64,000 bases of DNA from Pseudomonas sp. PH1b. GTDB taxonomy: Bacteria; Pseudomonadota; Gammaproteobacteria; Pseudomonadales; Pseudomonadaceae. Position numbers and translations under genes: made by a program. This document shows positions 51,706 to 61,336 of the stretch, piece after piece (the first letter of the stretch is position 1; each line of letters starts with the position of its first letter). Where the stretch lies: contig NZ_AYMU01000018.1 of NCBI RefSeq assembly GCF_000633395.1, positions 1 to 64,000 of the forward strand, given 5' to 3'. The notes under the pieces were generated by a model. It saw only the letters and a program-made list of their open reading frames with translations, searched no databases and was not told the origin of the DNA.

Positions 51706-52355
51706 CGGTGATGGGCTTGTACGGCAAGTTGGCCAGCCGTGGCGATTTCGTCAGTCGCGGCCTGCCACAGAGTTTTATCGGCCCCTGGGACAGCTGGCTG
51801 GCGGCTGGCCTGCTGGCCAGCCAGACCGCCCTGGGTGGCGAATGGCTGAATGCCTACCTGGTCAGCCCGCTGTGGCGTTTCGCCCTGGCCCCCGGAGTCT
51901 GCGGGCCCCAGGCGGCGGTGGGGGTGGTGATGCCGAGCATCGACCGGGTCGGGCGCTATTTCCCCCTGACCGTGGCGGCGCTGCTGGAGCATGACGATGA
52001 TCTGGGGTCCCTGGTGAACGGTCCGGACCGGTGGTTCGAACAGGTAGAGGAACTGTTGCTGGCGACCCTTGACGAGGACGCCAGCTTCGAAGCCCTGGAA
52101 GCGGGCTTGCAGGCATTGGGTGAACCGAGCCCGGCGCCCCGCGCCGAAGGCAGCCGCTATGCCGGCCTGCAGCGCTTCTACGTCAGTGATCCACAGGCCC
52201 GCGGCGCGGTATTGGCGGCCCAGGCCTGTGAGGGATCGAGTGTCTGGTGGGGCCGGGGATCGCAGTACATCAGCCCGATGTTGCTGCGTTGCCAGGGGCT
52301 GCCGCCGGCCAGTGAATTTGCGCAGTTTCTGCTCGCACAAGAAGGTGCCGTCTAA
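51702..52355 (+). CDS. tagF: T6SS post-translational repressor TagF
   Basis: A 217-residue cytosolic protein that, in P. aeruginosa, keeps the H1-T6SS off by acting through Fha, independently of PpkA. The start MTVMGLYGKLASRGDFVSRGLPQSFIGPWDSWLAAGL and CGPQAAVGVVMPSIDRVGRYFPLTV are family hallmarks. ATG 51702 overlaps the tssM stop; the open frame upstream is a shadow of tssM. pppA starts immediately after the stop. Confidence 0.93.
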   Translation: MTVMGLYGKLASRGDFVSRGLPQSFIGPWDSWLAAGLLASQTALGGEWLNAYLVSPLWRFALAPGVCGPQAAVGVVMPSIDRVGRYFPLTVAALLEHDDDLGSLVNGPDRWFEQVEELLLATLDEDASFEALEAGLQALGEPSPAPRAEGSRYAGLQRFYVSDPQARGAVLAAQACEGSSVWWGRGSQYISPMLLRCQGLPPASEFAQFLLAQEGAV

Positions 52356-53090
52356 ATGCGTTCAGCGCCACAGCTGTCCTACCAGTCCGCCAGCTACAGC
52401 CACGTCGGCATGGTGCGGAAAATCAACGAAGATGCCTGGCTCGAAGCACCGGAAAGCGGTCTGTGGCTGGTGGCCGACGGCATGGGCGGGCACGCTGCGG
52501 GGGACTATGTCAGCAGCCTGATCGTCGACAGCCTGCGCCAGGTGCCGGCGGCCGACAGCCTGGACGAATACGTCGCCGCGCTGCGCAACAGCCTGGCCGC
52601 CGTCAACGCTGCGGTCCGTGAGGAAACCGCCAACCGTGGGGTGACCATGATGGGCAGCACCGTGGTCCTGCTGGCGATCCGCGGTGACCGCGCGGTGTGC
52701 CTGTGGGCTGGCGACAGCCGCCTGTACCGGCTGCGCGACGAGCAACTGGAAAGCCTTTCCCGGGACCACAGCTACGTCCAGGACCTGCAGGACAGCGGCC
52801 TGCTCAGCGAGGCCGAGGCGCGGGTGCACCCGCGGGCCAATATCGTCACCCGGGCCATTGGCGTCGAGGCGCAGCTGGAGCTGTCCCAGGTCGACCTGCA
52901 GGTGCAGGACGGCGACACCTTCCTGCTGTGCAGCGACGGCCTGAACAAGACCGCCGAGGACTTTGAACTGCGTGACGTGCTCAGTCACAGCGAGCCCAAT
53001 GATGTGGTGCGCAGCCTGATCCACCTGGGGCTGACCCGGGGCGCTCCGGACAACATCACTGCCATCGTGATCAAGGCCGCAGGACACTGA
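52356..53090 (+). CDS. pppA: PP2C-type Ser/Thr phosphatase PppA
   Basis: A 244-residue phosphatase that reverses PpkA action on Fha. Metal-site motifs are NEDAWLEA, VADGMGGHAAGD, WAGDSRLYRLRD and LLCSDGLNK, then NDVVRSLIHLGLTRGAPDNITAIVIK. It directly follows tagF and precedes ppkA by 2 bp. Confidence 0.96.
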   Translation: MRSAPQLSYQSASYSHVGMVRKINEDAWLEAPESGLWLVADGMGGHAAGDYVSSLIVDSLRQVPAADSLDEYVAALRNSLAAVNAAVREETANRGVTMMGSTVVLLAIRGDRAVCLWAGDSRLYRLRDEQLESLSRDHSYVQDLQDSGLLSEAEARVHPRANIVTRAIGVEAQLELSQVDLQVQDGDTFLLCSDGLNKTAEDFELRDVLSHSEPNDVVRSLIHLGLTRGAPDNITAIVIKAAGH

Positions 53091-53092
53091 CC

Positions 53093-56000
53093 ATGGACAT
53101 TCTGATTCCCGGCTACGACATCGAAGGCGAGATCGGCGAAGGCGCCATGGCCTCGGTGTACCTGGCGACCCAGCGGTCCCTGGAGCGCAAGGTGGCGCTC
53201 AAGGTAATGGCGGCGGCGCTGGCCGCCGACCCGAGTTTCTGCGAGCGCTTCCTGCGTGAGGGCAAGACCCTGGCGCGGTTGTCGCACCCGCACACCGTGA
53301 CCATCCACGACATCGGCAATGTCGGCGAGCTGTACTACATGGCCATGGAGTACCTGCCCAACGGCACGCTGAAAGAGCGCATCGCCGCCGGCCTGACCCC
53401 GGAGCAGGGCCTGACCTACATCCGCCAGATCGCCTCGGCCCTGGGCTATGCCCACGCCCAGGGGCTGGTGCACCGCGACGTGAAACCGGCCAACATTCTG
53501 TTCCGCGCCGACGGCACGGCGGTGCTCTCGGACTTTGGCATCGCCAAGTCCCTGGATGACCGTACCCAGTTCACCCAGGCCGGCTTTGCCGTCGGTACGC
53601 CCAGCTACATGAGCCCGGAACAGGCGCGGGGCCAGGACATCGACGGTCGTGCCGACCTCTACGCCCTGGGCGTGGTGCTGTATGAAATCCTGGTGGGCGA
53701 GCTGCCGTACAACGGCACGGACGCCCTGTCCACGGCCCTGGCGCATCTCACCGAGCCGCTGCCGGAGCTGCCGCTGCACCATGGCCGCTACCAGCACATC
53801 CTGCGCAAGCTGCTGGCCAAGGACCCGGCGGAACGCTACGCCGACGCGGCCGCGTTGCTCGCCGCCCTGGACCACCTGCCGGCTGCCGCCGAAGAGGTCG
53901 AGGCGACGTTGATCCAACCGTTGTCGCTGCCGCCCCAGGAACTGCCCCTGGGCAATGACCTGGCCGGGCTGACCCCGATCTCCATCGAGATTCCCCGGCA
54001 GGCGCCGCCCGCGTCGGCCCAGGAGTATCGCCAGTCGCCACCTCCACCGCCGCCACCGCCACCGCCACGTTCCTCCAACCTGCCGCCTGCCTCTGCCGGG
54101 CCTTCCGGGCAGCGTCGCGGCCCGGTGCTGGCCCTGGCCGGTGTCGCCGTGGCGGTGGCCCTGGCCATTGCCGGTGCTGGTTACTGGTGGCTGTCCGGCG
54201 ACAGCCCCGAGGTTGAACCCAAGCCGCCGGTGGCGTCCAACAGCACGCCGCCAGTGGTGGCGCCAGCGGTGAATCAACCGGTGGCTGCCGACGTCGACGG
54301 CGGTCAGCGACCGCTGTTGATGCCAGGCAAGAAGACCCTGTTCCAGCGGGTGCTGAGCAAGCCGGGGGCGAGCTTTTCCAGCGAGCCGGGGGCCACACCG
54401 GGCAAGGCAGTGCCGGCGTTCTCGGTGCTCTACGTGTACCAGCGCAAGAACGTCGACGGCCGCTCCTGGCTGCGCCTGGGCGCGGCCAGTGACGGGCGCA
54501 GCGCCGGCTGGCTGCCGGCGGACCAGGTCAGTGACTGGAAGCAGAGCCTGGTGCTCAAGTTCACCGAGCGCTCCGGCCGTGCGCCGGTAATGTTCGTGCG
54601 CCAGTCCAGTGAACTGGAACGCCTGCTGGCGGACCCGGCGGCGGCCAAGAACCTGTTGCTCAAGGCGCAGAAGAATCCTCAGGACGACCAGCAGGTGCTG
54701 GCCCTGGAACCCAATGCCAGCGCGGTGCCCCAGGACCAGTTCTACCTGTTGCCGATCTTCGATTCCAAAGAGAGCTTCGACGAGAACGGCCAGCCGGTGC
54801 AGTTGCTGAATGTCGCCTCCATCGACCCGGGCAGCACCCCGCAAAGCATCAGCGACAGCAGTGGCAAGAGCCTGCCGGCCACTACCCCCCAGGCTGGGGA
54901 TGGCTTTCGCACAGGCGTGGTTCTGGTGGTGGACACCTCGGTGTCGATGCAGCCGTACATCGACCAGGTACGCGACGTAGTGCGCGAGTTGCAGGCCAAG
55001 ATCGCCGAGCGTGGCGAGCTGGACAGCGTCAGCTTCGGCCTGGTGGGGTTTCGCAACAACACCAGCAAGACCCCGGGCCTGGAGTACGTGACCAAGACCC
55101 TGGTGACCCTGGATCAGGGCCGCGACCCTCAGCGTTTCCAGGAGCTGGTGAGCCAGGTCAAGGCCACCACCGTGTCCAGCCATTCGTTCAACGAAGACGC
55201 CTTCGCCGGGATCATGCAGGCGGTGGAAGGCATGGACTGGAAGGGCTACGGCGGCCGCCTGATCCTGCTGGTCAGCGATGCCGGGGCCTTGCGCAAGAAC
55301 GACCCCTACAGCCGCACCCAGATGAACGAGGCGGAAGTGCGCCAGGCAGCCCTGGGCAAGCAGATCAAGATCTACGCCCTGCACCTGCGCACCGACGCTG
55401 GCAAGAAGAACCACGCCCAGGCGGAAACCCAGTACCGAGTGCTGACCGCCGACGCCAACCCGAAGATCGGCGACCTGTACATTCCGGTGCCCGGTGGCGA
55501 TGTGGGCAAGTTCGGCGCCCGGGTCGACGAGATCGGCACGGTGTTCGCCGACCTGGTGCACCAGGTGCGCGGCAACCAGAGCCAGGCGGTGCCGGTGCTG
55601 GCGGCAGCGCCAAGCCTGGCGCAGAAGTCGGCGGCCATCGGCTATGCCATGCACATGGACTTTCTCGGGCACAAGTCGGCCAGCCAGGCGCCGCAGCTGG
55701 TCAGTGCTTGGACCGCCGACCGCGACCTGACCAATCCGGCGCTGCCGGCGTTCCAGGTCTGCGTGATGCTCACCAAGCTGCAGCTCAACGACTTGCAGCA
55801 GTCGCTGAAACTGATCGTCGATGCCGCGCGCAAGACTCAGACCTCGCCCAAGGACTTCTTCCAGGAAATTGCCAGCGCCAGTGCCTACATGAGCCGCGAC
55901 CCTTCCGCCCTGCGCAAGGGCGGCAACCTGGCCGACGGCGGGGTGCTGGGGGAGTACCTGGAAGGCCTGCCGTACCGCAGCAAGTCGCTGAACATGACCC

Positions 56001-56173
56001 AGGACCTGTGGCTGTCCCTGAGCGTGGCCGAACAGGAAGATTTCATCGACGAGCTGGATTCGAAGATCCGCCTCTACGAAACCTTCCACAACGACCTGGC
56101 CAACTGGGTGCGCTTCGGCGACGCCGAGCCGGGCGACGCGCTGTACCGCGTTCCGTTGTCGACGCTGCCGTGA
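53093..56173 (+). CDS. ppkA: Membrane Ser/Thr kinase PpkA with periplasmic VWA domain
   Basis: A 1026-residue kinase that phosphorylates Fha. The kinase domain (about 1-265) has GEGAMASVYLA, the ATP-binding Lys in VALK, catalytic HRDVKPAN (127-134) and DFGIAKS (147-153). A Pro-rich linker (about 300-340, with long Pro runs) and one membrane helix (about 343-363) lead to a periplasmic part with an SH3-like region and a VWA domain near 605, where DTSVS is the metal-binding motif. The TagQRST genes follow, and ppkA overlaps tagT by 3 bp. Confidence 0.96.
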   Translation: MDILIPGYDIEGEIGEGAMASVYLATQRSLERKVALKVMAAALAADPSFCERFLREGKTLARLSHPHTVTIHDIGNVGELYYMAMEYLPNGTLKERIAAGLTPEQGLTYIRQIASALGYAHAQGLVHRDVKPANILFRADGTAVLSDFGIAKSLDDRTQFTQAGFAVGTPSYMSPEQARGQDIDGRADLYALGVVLYEILVGELPYNGTDALSTALAHLTEPLPELPLHHGRYQHILRKLLAKDPAERYADAAALLAALDHLPAAAEEVEATLIQPLSLPPQELPLGNDLAGLTPISIEIPRQAPPASAQEYRQSPPPPPPPPPPRSSNLPPASAGPSGQRRGPVLALAGVAVAVALAIAGAGYWWLSGDSPEVEPKPPVASNSTPPVVAPAVNQPVAADVDGGQRPLLMPGKKTLFQRVLSKPGASFSSEPGATPGKAVPAFSVLYVYQRKNVDGRSWLRLGAASDGRSAGWLPADQVSDWKQSLVLKFTERSGRAPVMFVRQSSELERLLADPAAAKNLLLKAQKNPQDDQQVLALEPNASAVPQDQFYLLPIFDSKESFDENGQPVQLLNVASIDPGSTPQSISDSSGKSLPATTPQAGDGFRTGVVLVVDTSVSMQPYIDQVRDVVRELQAKIAERGELDSVSFGLVGFRNNTSKTPGLEYVTKTLVTLDQGRDPQRFQELVSQVKATTVSSHSFNEDAFAGIMQAVEGMDWKGYGGRLILLVSDAGALRKNDPYSRTQMNEAEVRQAALGKQIKIYALHLRTDAGKKNHAQAETQYRVLTADANPKIGDLYIPVPGGDVGKFGARVDEIGTVFADLVHQVRGNQSQAVPVLAAAPSLAQKSAAIGYAMHMDFLGHKSASQAPQLVSAWTADRDLTNPALPAFQVCVMLTKLQLNDLQQSLKLIVDAARKTQTSPKDFFQEIASASAYMSRDPSALRKGGNLADGGVLGEYLEGLPYRSKSLNMTQDLWLSLSVAEQEDFIDELDSKIRLYETFHNDLANWVRFGDAEPGDALYRVPLSTLP

Positions 56174-56889
56174 TGCTCGACCTGTCGGACGTGCGCAAAA
56201 GCCGTGGCGAGGGGCACCAGCGCTACAGCCTGGTGATCCCCCGGCTGCAGTTGCGCGCCGGCGATCAACTGGCGGTGGTCGGCCCCAGCGGTTGCGGCAA
56301 GAGCACCTTGCTCGACCTGCTGGCGCTGGTGCTGGCCCCCGATTCGGCCGGGCACTTCGACTTTGCCCCGCTGCGCGAGGCCATCGACATTGCCGGGATC
56401 TGGCGGGCGCAGGGGCACAGTGCCCTGGCGCAATTGCGCAGCCGGCACCTGGGCTACGTGCTGCAGACCGGCGGCTTGCTGGGGTTTCTCGATGTGCGCG
56501 GCAACATCAGCCTGCCTCGGCAGTTGCTGGGGCTGGCCGACGAGGGCGTGCCCCGGCGCCTGGCCGAGCGCCTGGAGATCGTTGATCAATTGCACAAGAA
56601 GCCCGCCGCCTTGTCGGTGGGCCAGCGCCAGCGGGTCAGTTGCGCCCGGGCCCTGGCCCACGGTCCGCAGGTATTGCTGGCGGATGAGCCGACGGCAGCC
56701 CTGGACCCCTTGAACGCCCAGCGGGTGATGCAACTGCTGGTACAGCAGTCGCGGGATCAGGGGGTGTGCAGTGTGATCGCCACCCACGATGAACCCCTGG
56801 CCCGGGCCAACGGTTTGCAAGTGCGGCGTATCGCCTGCCAGCGCGATGCCGATGGCGGGGTCACCGCAACCCTGGGGGAGGCCTGCTGA
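56173..56889 (+). CDS. tagT: ABC transporter ATPase TagT
   Basis: A 238-residue ATPase of the TagTS complex that acts upstream of PpkA. Walker A GPSGCGKST (about 37), a signature-like LSVGQRQRVSCARAL (normally LSGGQ, so G to V at one place), Walker B VLLADEPTAALDP and H-loop VIATHDEP are present. ATG 56173 overlaps the ppkA stop; the long open frame before it is a shadow of ppkA. LolD/MacB-type family. Confidence 0.93.
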   Translation: MLDLSDVRKSRGEGHQRYSLVIPRLQLRAGDQLAVVGPSGCGKSTLLDLLALVLAPDSAGHFDFAPLREAIDIAGIWRAQGHSALAQLRSRHLGYVLQTGGLLGFLDVRGNISLPRQLLGLADEGVPRRLAERLEIVDQLHKKPAALSVGQRQRVSCARALAHGPQVLLADEPTAALDPLNAQRVMQLLVQQSRDQGVCSVIATHDEPLARANGLQVRRIACQRDADGGVTATLGEAC

Positions 56890-58091
56890 TGCGTGCGTCC
56901 CTGACCGCGGCACTGGCCTGGCAGGACTATCGGGCCGACAGCTGGCTGTCGGCCTGCTCGGTGCTGGCCCTGGTGGCGGTGATCGCTCCGTTGCTGGTGC
57001 TGTTCGGGCTCAAGTTCGGTTTGGTCAGCAGCCTCACCGAACGCCTGGAGAAGGACCCGGCGGTGCGCGAGATCATCCCCCTGGGGGGCGGGCGTTTCAG
57101 TGCCGACTTCATTGCCGAACTGGGGCGGCGGCCGGAGGTGGCCTTTGCCTTGCCCAGGACCCGACAGATCGCCGCCACGGCGGATCTGTCCCGGGGCACG
57201 GGGGATATCGGCCTGACCGTGGAAATGTTGCCCACCGCCGCCGGCGACCCTTTGCTCGGGCGCCTGCCCGCGCCCCGGGCCCTGAGCGGCGTGCTGCTCA
57301 GCCGTACCGCCGCGGAGAAACTCGGGGTGCAGCCGGGAGACTGGTTGCAGGCCACTTTTGGCCGGCAAGTAGCGGGACGCAGTGAGGTGCAGCGGACCCG
57401 GGTCCAGGTGGAAGGCATCCTGCCCCTGGAGGCCTTTGCCCGTGATGCGCTGTTCGCCCCGCTGGCGCTGCTGGAGGCCGCCGAGGATTACCGCGACGGG
57501 CGCGCGGTGTTGGCCCTGGGCTGGCTTGGCGAGGCCCAGGCTGCGAGCGGGCAACGGGTCTACCCGGCGTTTCGCCTGTATGCCCGGGACCTGGGCGACG
57601 TCGAGCCGTTGCGCCGGTATTTCGCCGAGCGCGGGCTGCTGGTGTCGACCCAGGCCCAGACCATCGCCCAGGTGCAGTCCCTGAGCCGCAACCTGGCCAT
57701 CGTCTTCTGGGTGATCGCCGGGCTGGCCCTGGCGGGGGCCTTCGCGGCGATCTTCGCCGGGGCCCTGGCGGCGGTGGAGCGCAAGCGTCGGGAGCTGTCG
57801 GTGCTGCGCCTGCTGGGGTTCTCCACCGGGGCGCTGCTGCTGTTCGTGGTGGCCCAGGCGCTGTACAGCGCCGGCTTCGCCGCGCTGCTGAGCGGCGCGC
57901 TCTATGGCCTGGCCCAGGCCGGGCTGAACCATTTGTTCATGCAGGTGCCCGGCGAATACGCCAGCCACCTGCTGCCGGCCCATTACGGGCTGGCCCTGTT
58001 GGCGACGCTGGGCGTCAGCACCGTGGCCGCCGCGCTGGGCGGCTGGCGGGTGTCGCGCATAGAAGCCTGTGAAGGAATTCGCGATGTATAA
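56889..58091 (+). CDS. tagS: ABC transporter permease TagS
   Basis: A 400-residue FtsX-type permease. It has one N-terminal membrane helix (about 20-45), a periplasmic segment (about 50-265), and three helices in the C-terminal part (about 275-395) with ERKRRELSVLRLLGFSTGALLL, the FtsX signature. It works with TagT in the inner membrane. It overlaps tagT at one base and tagR by 8 bp. Confidence 0.93.
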   Translation: MRASLTAALAWQDYRADSWLSACSVLALVAVIAPLLVLFGLKFGLVSSLTERLEKDPAVREIIPLGGGRFSADFIAELGRRPEVAFALPRTRQIAATADLSRGTGDIGLTVEMLPTAAGDPLLGRLPAPRALSGVLLSRTAAEKLGVQPGDWLQATFGRQVAGRSEVQRTRVQVEGILPLEAFARDALFAPLALLEAAEDYRDGRAVLALGWLGEAQAASGQRVYPAFRLYARDLGDVEPLRRYFAERGLLVSTQAQTIAQVQSLSRNLAIVFWVIAGLALAGAFAAIFAGALAAVERKRRELSVLRLLGFSTGALLLFVVAQALYSAGFAALLSGALYGLAQAGLNHLFMQVPGEYASHLLPAHYGLALLATLGVSTVAAALGGWRVSRIEACEGIRDV

Positions 58092-59796
58092 GTTGATCAG
58101 CAGCGTGCTGGCCCTGACTCTGGCCGGGGCGGTGTGGGCCGAAGAACCGACGAACAAGATGGACAACCCCAAGCCCTTGCCGGATGACGTCAGCCTGCCG
58201 TTGCCCTGCGAAGGCGAGATGGTGTTCCGCTACGTGTACGTACTGGCCCAGGGCACCCTGGACGATCGCGAGGTGAACCTCGGCTACCCCTTCAGCGAAG
58301 GCGAGAGCGGTTACCAGCAGTCGTTCATTTCCGGTTACCGCCGGGACTACATCAACGGCCAGTTCACCCTCAAGGACCTGCCCAGCGCCTGGGGCAAGAC
58401 CATTGGCCCGGCGCTGCCGAAAAGCGGCGCCGGGGTGCCCCTCAAGCCAATGCTGTATTTCATCGGCAAGTACGAAGTCACTGCCCGCCAGTACGCCCAG
58501 GTCATGGCCCAGGCCCAGTCCCTGGCCAGTGGCGAGCCGGCCCCGGCCTGCGAGGCGCCGGACGGCCTGCAGGGGCGCCTGCCCAAGGTCAAGCTGTCGC
58601 GCTTCGAGGCCGAGCGCTTCGCTGCGGTGTACAGCGCCTGGCTGATGAAGAACCACCGCGACCTGTTGCCGGTCAGCGGCCGTGGCAGCTCTTCGGAAGA
58701 CGGCGGCCTGGGCTTCGTGCGCCTGCCCACCGAGGTGGAGTGGGAATATGCCGCCCGTGGCGGCCAGGCGGTGAGTCGCCAGGAGCTGGAAGGCCGGCTG
58801 TTCCCGCGCCGGGTGGACGGCGGTGAAGAGGATGGCCCGCTGGCGGACTGGGCGGTGTTCAACCAGGTGGCCGGTGGCACCGGCCAGGCGGCGCGGCTGA
58901 TGCCCATCGGCACCAAGCTGCCCAACCCCATCGGCCTGTTCGACGTGATCGGCAACGCCGCCGAGATGGTCCAGGAATCCTTCCAGCTGGTGCGCGCCGG
59001 GCGCCGCCAGGGCACCTACGGCGGCTTCGTGGTAAAGGGCGGCAACTATCTGGAAGGCGAGGGCACGCTGTTTACCGGGATGCGCCGCGAGTACCCGCTG
59101 TTCGGCGCCGACGGCACCGAGCAGAGCAACGAAACCACCGGTTTCCGGGTGGCCATCGGCGCGCTGTCGGCACCCCGTTCGCGCTACAAGGAGCTGTTCG
59201 CCCAGTGGCAGAAGGAGGGCCGCCTGGCCTCCCTGACCGACGCCATCGACGACGCCCAGGACCCCACCAAGCGCCTGGACGCCATCATTGCCGCCAGCGT
59301 CGACCCGCGCCTGCAGGCCGAGCTGGGGCTGGTCAACGAAGAGCTCAAGCGCAACGTTTCGCTGATCGCCCAGCAGCGTGAGGAGGCGGCCGGCAACCTG
59401 ATCCAGTCCTCGGCCCTGGTGGCCGAAACCATCAATAACTACAACATCCGCCTGACCAACCTGAAGAAGAGCCAGCAGCAGGCCATCGATGCCAAGGACG
59501 AGCCCAGCGCCAAGCTGTTCGCCGAAGCCATCGACAACGGCCGCAGCGCGCTGGATGGGGCGGTGGCGATCTACATCGACAACCTGGCCACGGGCACCCG
59601 TTACACCGACGCGGTGATCCAGGCGCAATTTCAACGGATCAAGGAAGAACTCAATCGCAAGCCGGTGCTCGGCAAGAGCCTGGTGACGCGCGCTACGTTA
59701 TTCGTTCGCCATGTCGGGAACTATCGCCAGCAACGGCGAGCCGACCCGGCGACGATTTTGAAGGAACTGCTCGCCTCGACCGGTCAGAAGTCATGA
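58084..59796 (+). CDS. tagR: Periplasmic T6SS regulator TagR (FGE-sulfatase fold)
   Basis: A 570-residue exported protein that promotes PpkA activity, with a signal peptide cleaved near residue 20 (AVWAEEP). The formylglycine-generating-enzyme-like domain contains GKYEVTARQYAQVM and GLGFVRLPTEVEWEYAARGG (about 205-224), then GLFDVIGNAAEMVQE and GFRVAIGAL. The C-terminal 200 residues are helical. ATG 58084, with GAAGGA upstream, is chosen over 58069. Confidence 0.93.
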   Translation: MYKLISSVLALTLAGAVWAEEPTNKMDNPKPLPDDVSLPLPCEGEMVFRYVYVLAQGTLDDREVNLGYPFSEGESGYQQSFISGYRRDYINGQFTLKDLPSAWGKTIGPALPKSGAGVPLKPMLYFIGKYEVTARQYAQVMAQAQSLASGEPAPACEAPDGLQGRLPKVKLSRFEAERFAAVYSAWLMKNHRDLLPVSGRGSSSEDGGLGFVRLPTEVEWEYAARGGQAVSRQELEGRLFPRRVDGGEEDGPLADWAVFNQVAGGTGQAARLMPIGTKLPNPIGLFDVIGNAAEMVQESFQLVRAGRRQGTYGGFVVKGGNYLEGEGTLFTGMRREYPLFGADGTEQSNETTGFRVAIGALSAPRSRYKELFAQWQKEGRLASLTDAIDDAQDPTKRLDAIIAASVDPRLQAELGLVNEELKRNVSLIAQQREEAAGNLIQSSALVAETINNYNIRLTNLKKSQQQAIDAKDEPSAKLFAEAIDNGRSALDGAVAIYIDNLATGTRYTDAVIQAQFQRIKEELNRKPVLGKSLVTRATLFVRHVGNYRQQRRADPATILKELLASTGQKS

Positions 59797-59879
59797 CCGG
59801 CCGCTGTCTGTCGAGCCTGGAGGATCTCGGACGACGTGGTGTCGTACCGAGTGGGTCAAACTTAATCGAGATCACCAAC

Positions 59880-60812
59880 ATGCTATTTTCCCGCAAGCCA
59901 TTTGCTTCAACGTCCAAGCGTCACCTGCTGTTGGTTGCCGCCGGGTTCAGCACCGTATTGACCGGTTGCGCGACCTCTCCGGTGTCCAAGGTCGCCTCCA
60001 CCACCAAGGTCGAGTACTACCCGAGCTGCTACGAGCCGGTGCAGCACCTGCGCGCCACTGACTCGGACATGACCAAGTCGGTGGTCACCGGTGCGGCCCT
60101 GGGCGCCGCCGGCGGTGCCTTGCTCGGTGCCCTGACCGGCAGCGGCGACAACCGTGGGCGCAACGCGGCCATCGGTGCCGCGGGTGGTGCCCTGGCCGGC
60201 GGCGCTGCCGGTTACTACACCGAGCGTCAGAAGCAGATTGCCGACGACAATCAGCGCATCGCTTCCTATGCCACCGACGTCAACAAGAGCGCGGCCGACA
60301 TCGATCGCAGCACGGCCTACGCCCGTGCCTCGCAGACCTGCTACCAGCGCGCCTTCGACAGCCTGATCAGTGCGCGCAAGGCCAACAGCATCAACGACGT
60401 GGAAGGGCGCAAGCGCCTGGCGGAAATCGTCAGCGGCCTGAAAGAGTCCAACGACCTGATCACCGCGGTCAATGGGCGTGCCAGCGAAGACCTGAGCAAG
60501 TACAACCAGGCCTACGAGCAGGACCTGCAGCAAGTGGGCGTACAGCGCACCGACGTGGTGAAAGTGGCCACCGCCGACACCACTCGGGTAACCACCGGCA
60601 GCGGCAAGCAGAAGGGCAAGCAGCCGCCGAAGCAACCCAAGCTGCCTGCCGTGCCAGCGGAAGCGGTGAGCACCGAGAAGTCGATGCAGCAGGCCAAGAC
60701 CAAGCAGGCCGAGAGCAACCAGGTTGCGACCAGCGGCCAGACTCAGGTCAACAGCATGTGCAAGAACCCGGACCTGGGTGACTGGGCGCCGGTACCTTGC
60801 CCTAACGTCTGA
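59880..60812 (+). CDS. tagQ: Outer-membrane lipoprotein TagQ
   Basis: A 310-residue lipoprotein that holds TagR at the outer membrane. The lipobox LTGC puts the lipidated Cys at residue 30. A Gly-zipper-like stretch (about 77-115; VVTGAALGAAGGALLGALTG, GAAGGALAGGAAGYY) is followed by a helical part and a Lys/Pro-rich tail. ATG 59880 is chosen because it gives a normal signal peptide; an in-frame start at 59793 overlaps tagR and does not. Last gene of the T6SS operon. Confidence 0.92.
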   Translation: MLFSRKPFASTSKRHLLLVAAGFSTVLTGCATSPVSKVASTTKVEYYPSCYEPVQHLRATDSDMTKSVVTGAALGAAGGALLGALTGSGDNRGRNAAIGAAGGALAGGAAGYYTERQKQIADDNQRIASYATDVNKSAADIDRSTAYARASQTCYQRAFDSLISARKANSINDVEGRKRLAEIVSGLKESNDLITAVNGRASEDLSKYNQAYEQDLQQVGVQRTDVVKVATADTTRVTTGSGKQKGKQPPKQPKLPAVPAEAVSTEKSMQQAKTKQAESNQVATSGQTQVNSMCKNPDLGDWAPVPCPNV

Positions 60813-60851
60813 GTCAGCGATTGTCTGACAAGATGTCGCGATAAGCGTTGA

Positions 60852-60893
60852 ACGCCAGTCGATCTTCGAGCCATCGAACAGATCGGCTGGCGC
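60852..60893 (+). terminator. Hairpin after tagQ
   Basis: ACGCCAGTCGATC (60852-60864) pairs with GATCGGCTGGCGC (60881-60893) with one G-T pair, and the loop contains TTCG/CGAA. It follows the T6SS operon. There is no strong T run, so it is a weak terminator candidate. Confidence 0.4.
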
Positions 60894-60952
60894 TCTTCGC
60901 GTTACAGGTTAAACTGCGCCGGCCATCCAATAATTCCACTGAGGCGCCGCGC

Positions 60953-61336
60953 ATGAAATTCCGTTTTCTTCTCTGGGTGCTTGGCCTGTTGATGGGCAAA
61001 GCCAGCCGCAACAATCCTGCCTTTCAGCAACAGTTGGGTGACAAGGAGCTGGTGTTCCAGCTGCAGACGCTCGACGGCAAGGTTGCTCGTCACTTCTTCG
61101 TCAAGGATCAGCGCGTTACCAGTCGTTCGGGTTTCTACCCCGAGCCTGCGTTCGCCATTGCCTTCAAGGATGCCGCCTACGGCTTCGAGACCCTGCAGGC
61201 GAAGAACAAGCAGCTGGCATTCATGACTGGCATCCAGGACAAGTCGATCCAGATCAAGGGCAACCCGGCGCTGGTGATCTGGTTCCAGGGCCTGACCAAA
61301 TACCTGAAGCCGAAGAAGGCCAAGCCCAAGGCTTGA
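60953..61336 (+). CDS. Small conserved protein of unknown function (PA5347-like)
   Basis: A 127-residue protein with a hydrophobic N-terminus (MKFRFLLWVLGLLMG) and Lys-rich C-terminus. The middle FQLQTLDGKVARHFFVKDQRVTSRSGFYPEPAFAIAF... resembles SCP2-like lipid-binding domains in strand pattern; this is weak. ATG 60953 follows GAGGCG. P. aeruginosa has a hypothetical gene at this place (PA5347, from memory). It marks the right edge of the island. Confidence 0.7.
   Translation: MKFRFLLWVLGLLMGKASRNNPAFQQQLGDKELVFQLQTLDGKVARHFFVKDQRVTSRSGFYPEPAFAIAFKDAAYGFETLQAKNKQLAFMTGIQDKSIQIKGNPALVIWFQGLTKYLKPKKAKPKA

Noticed and set aside
52985..56089. 1034-codon open frame opposite ppkA
   Set aside because: An antisense shadow; the plus strand carries clear kinase and VWA motifs.
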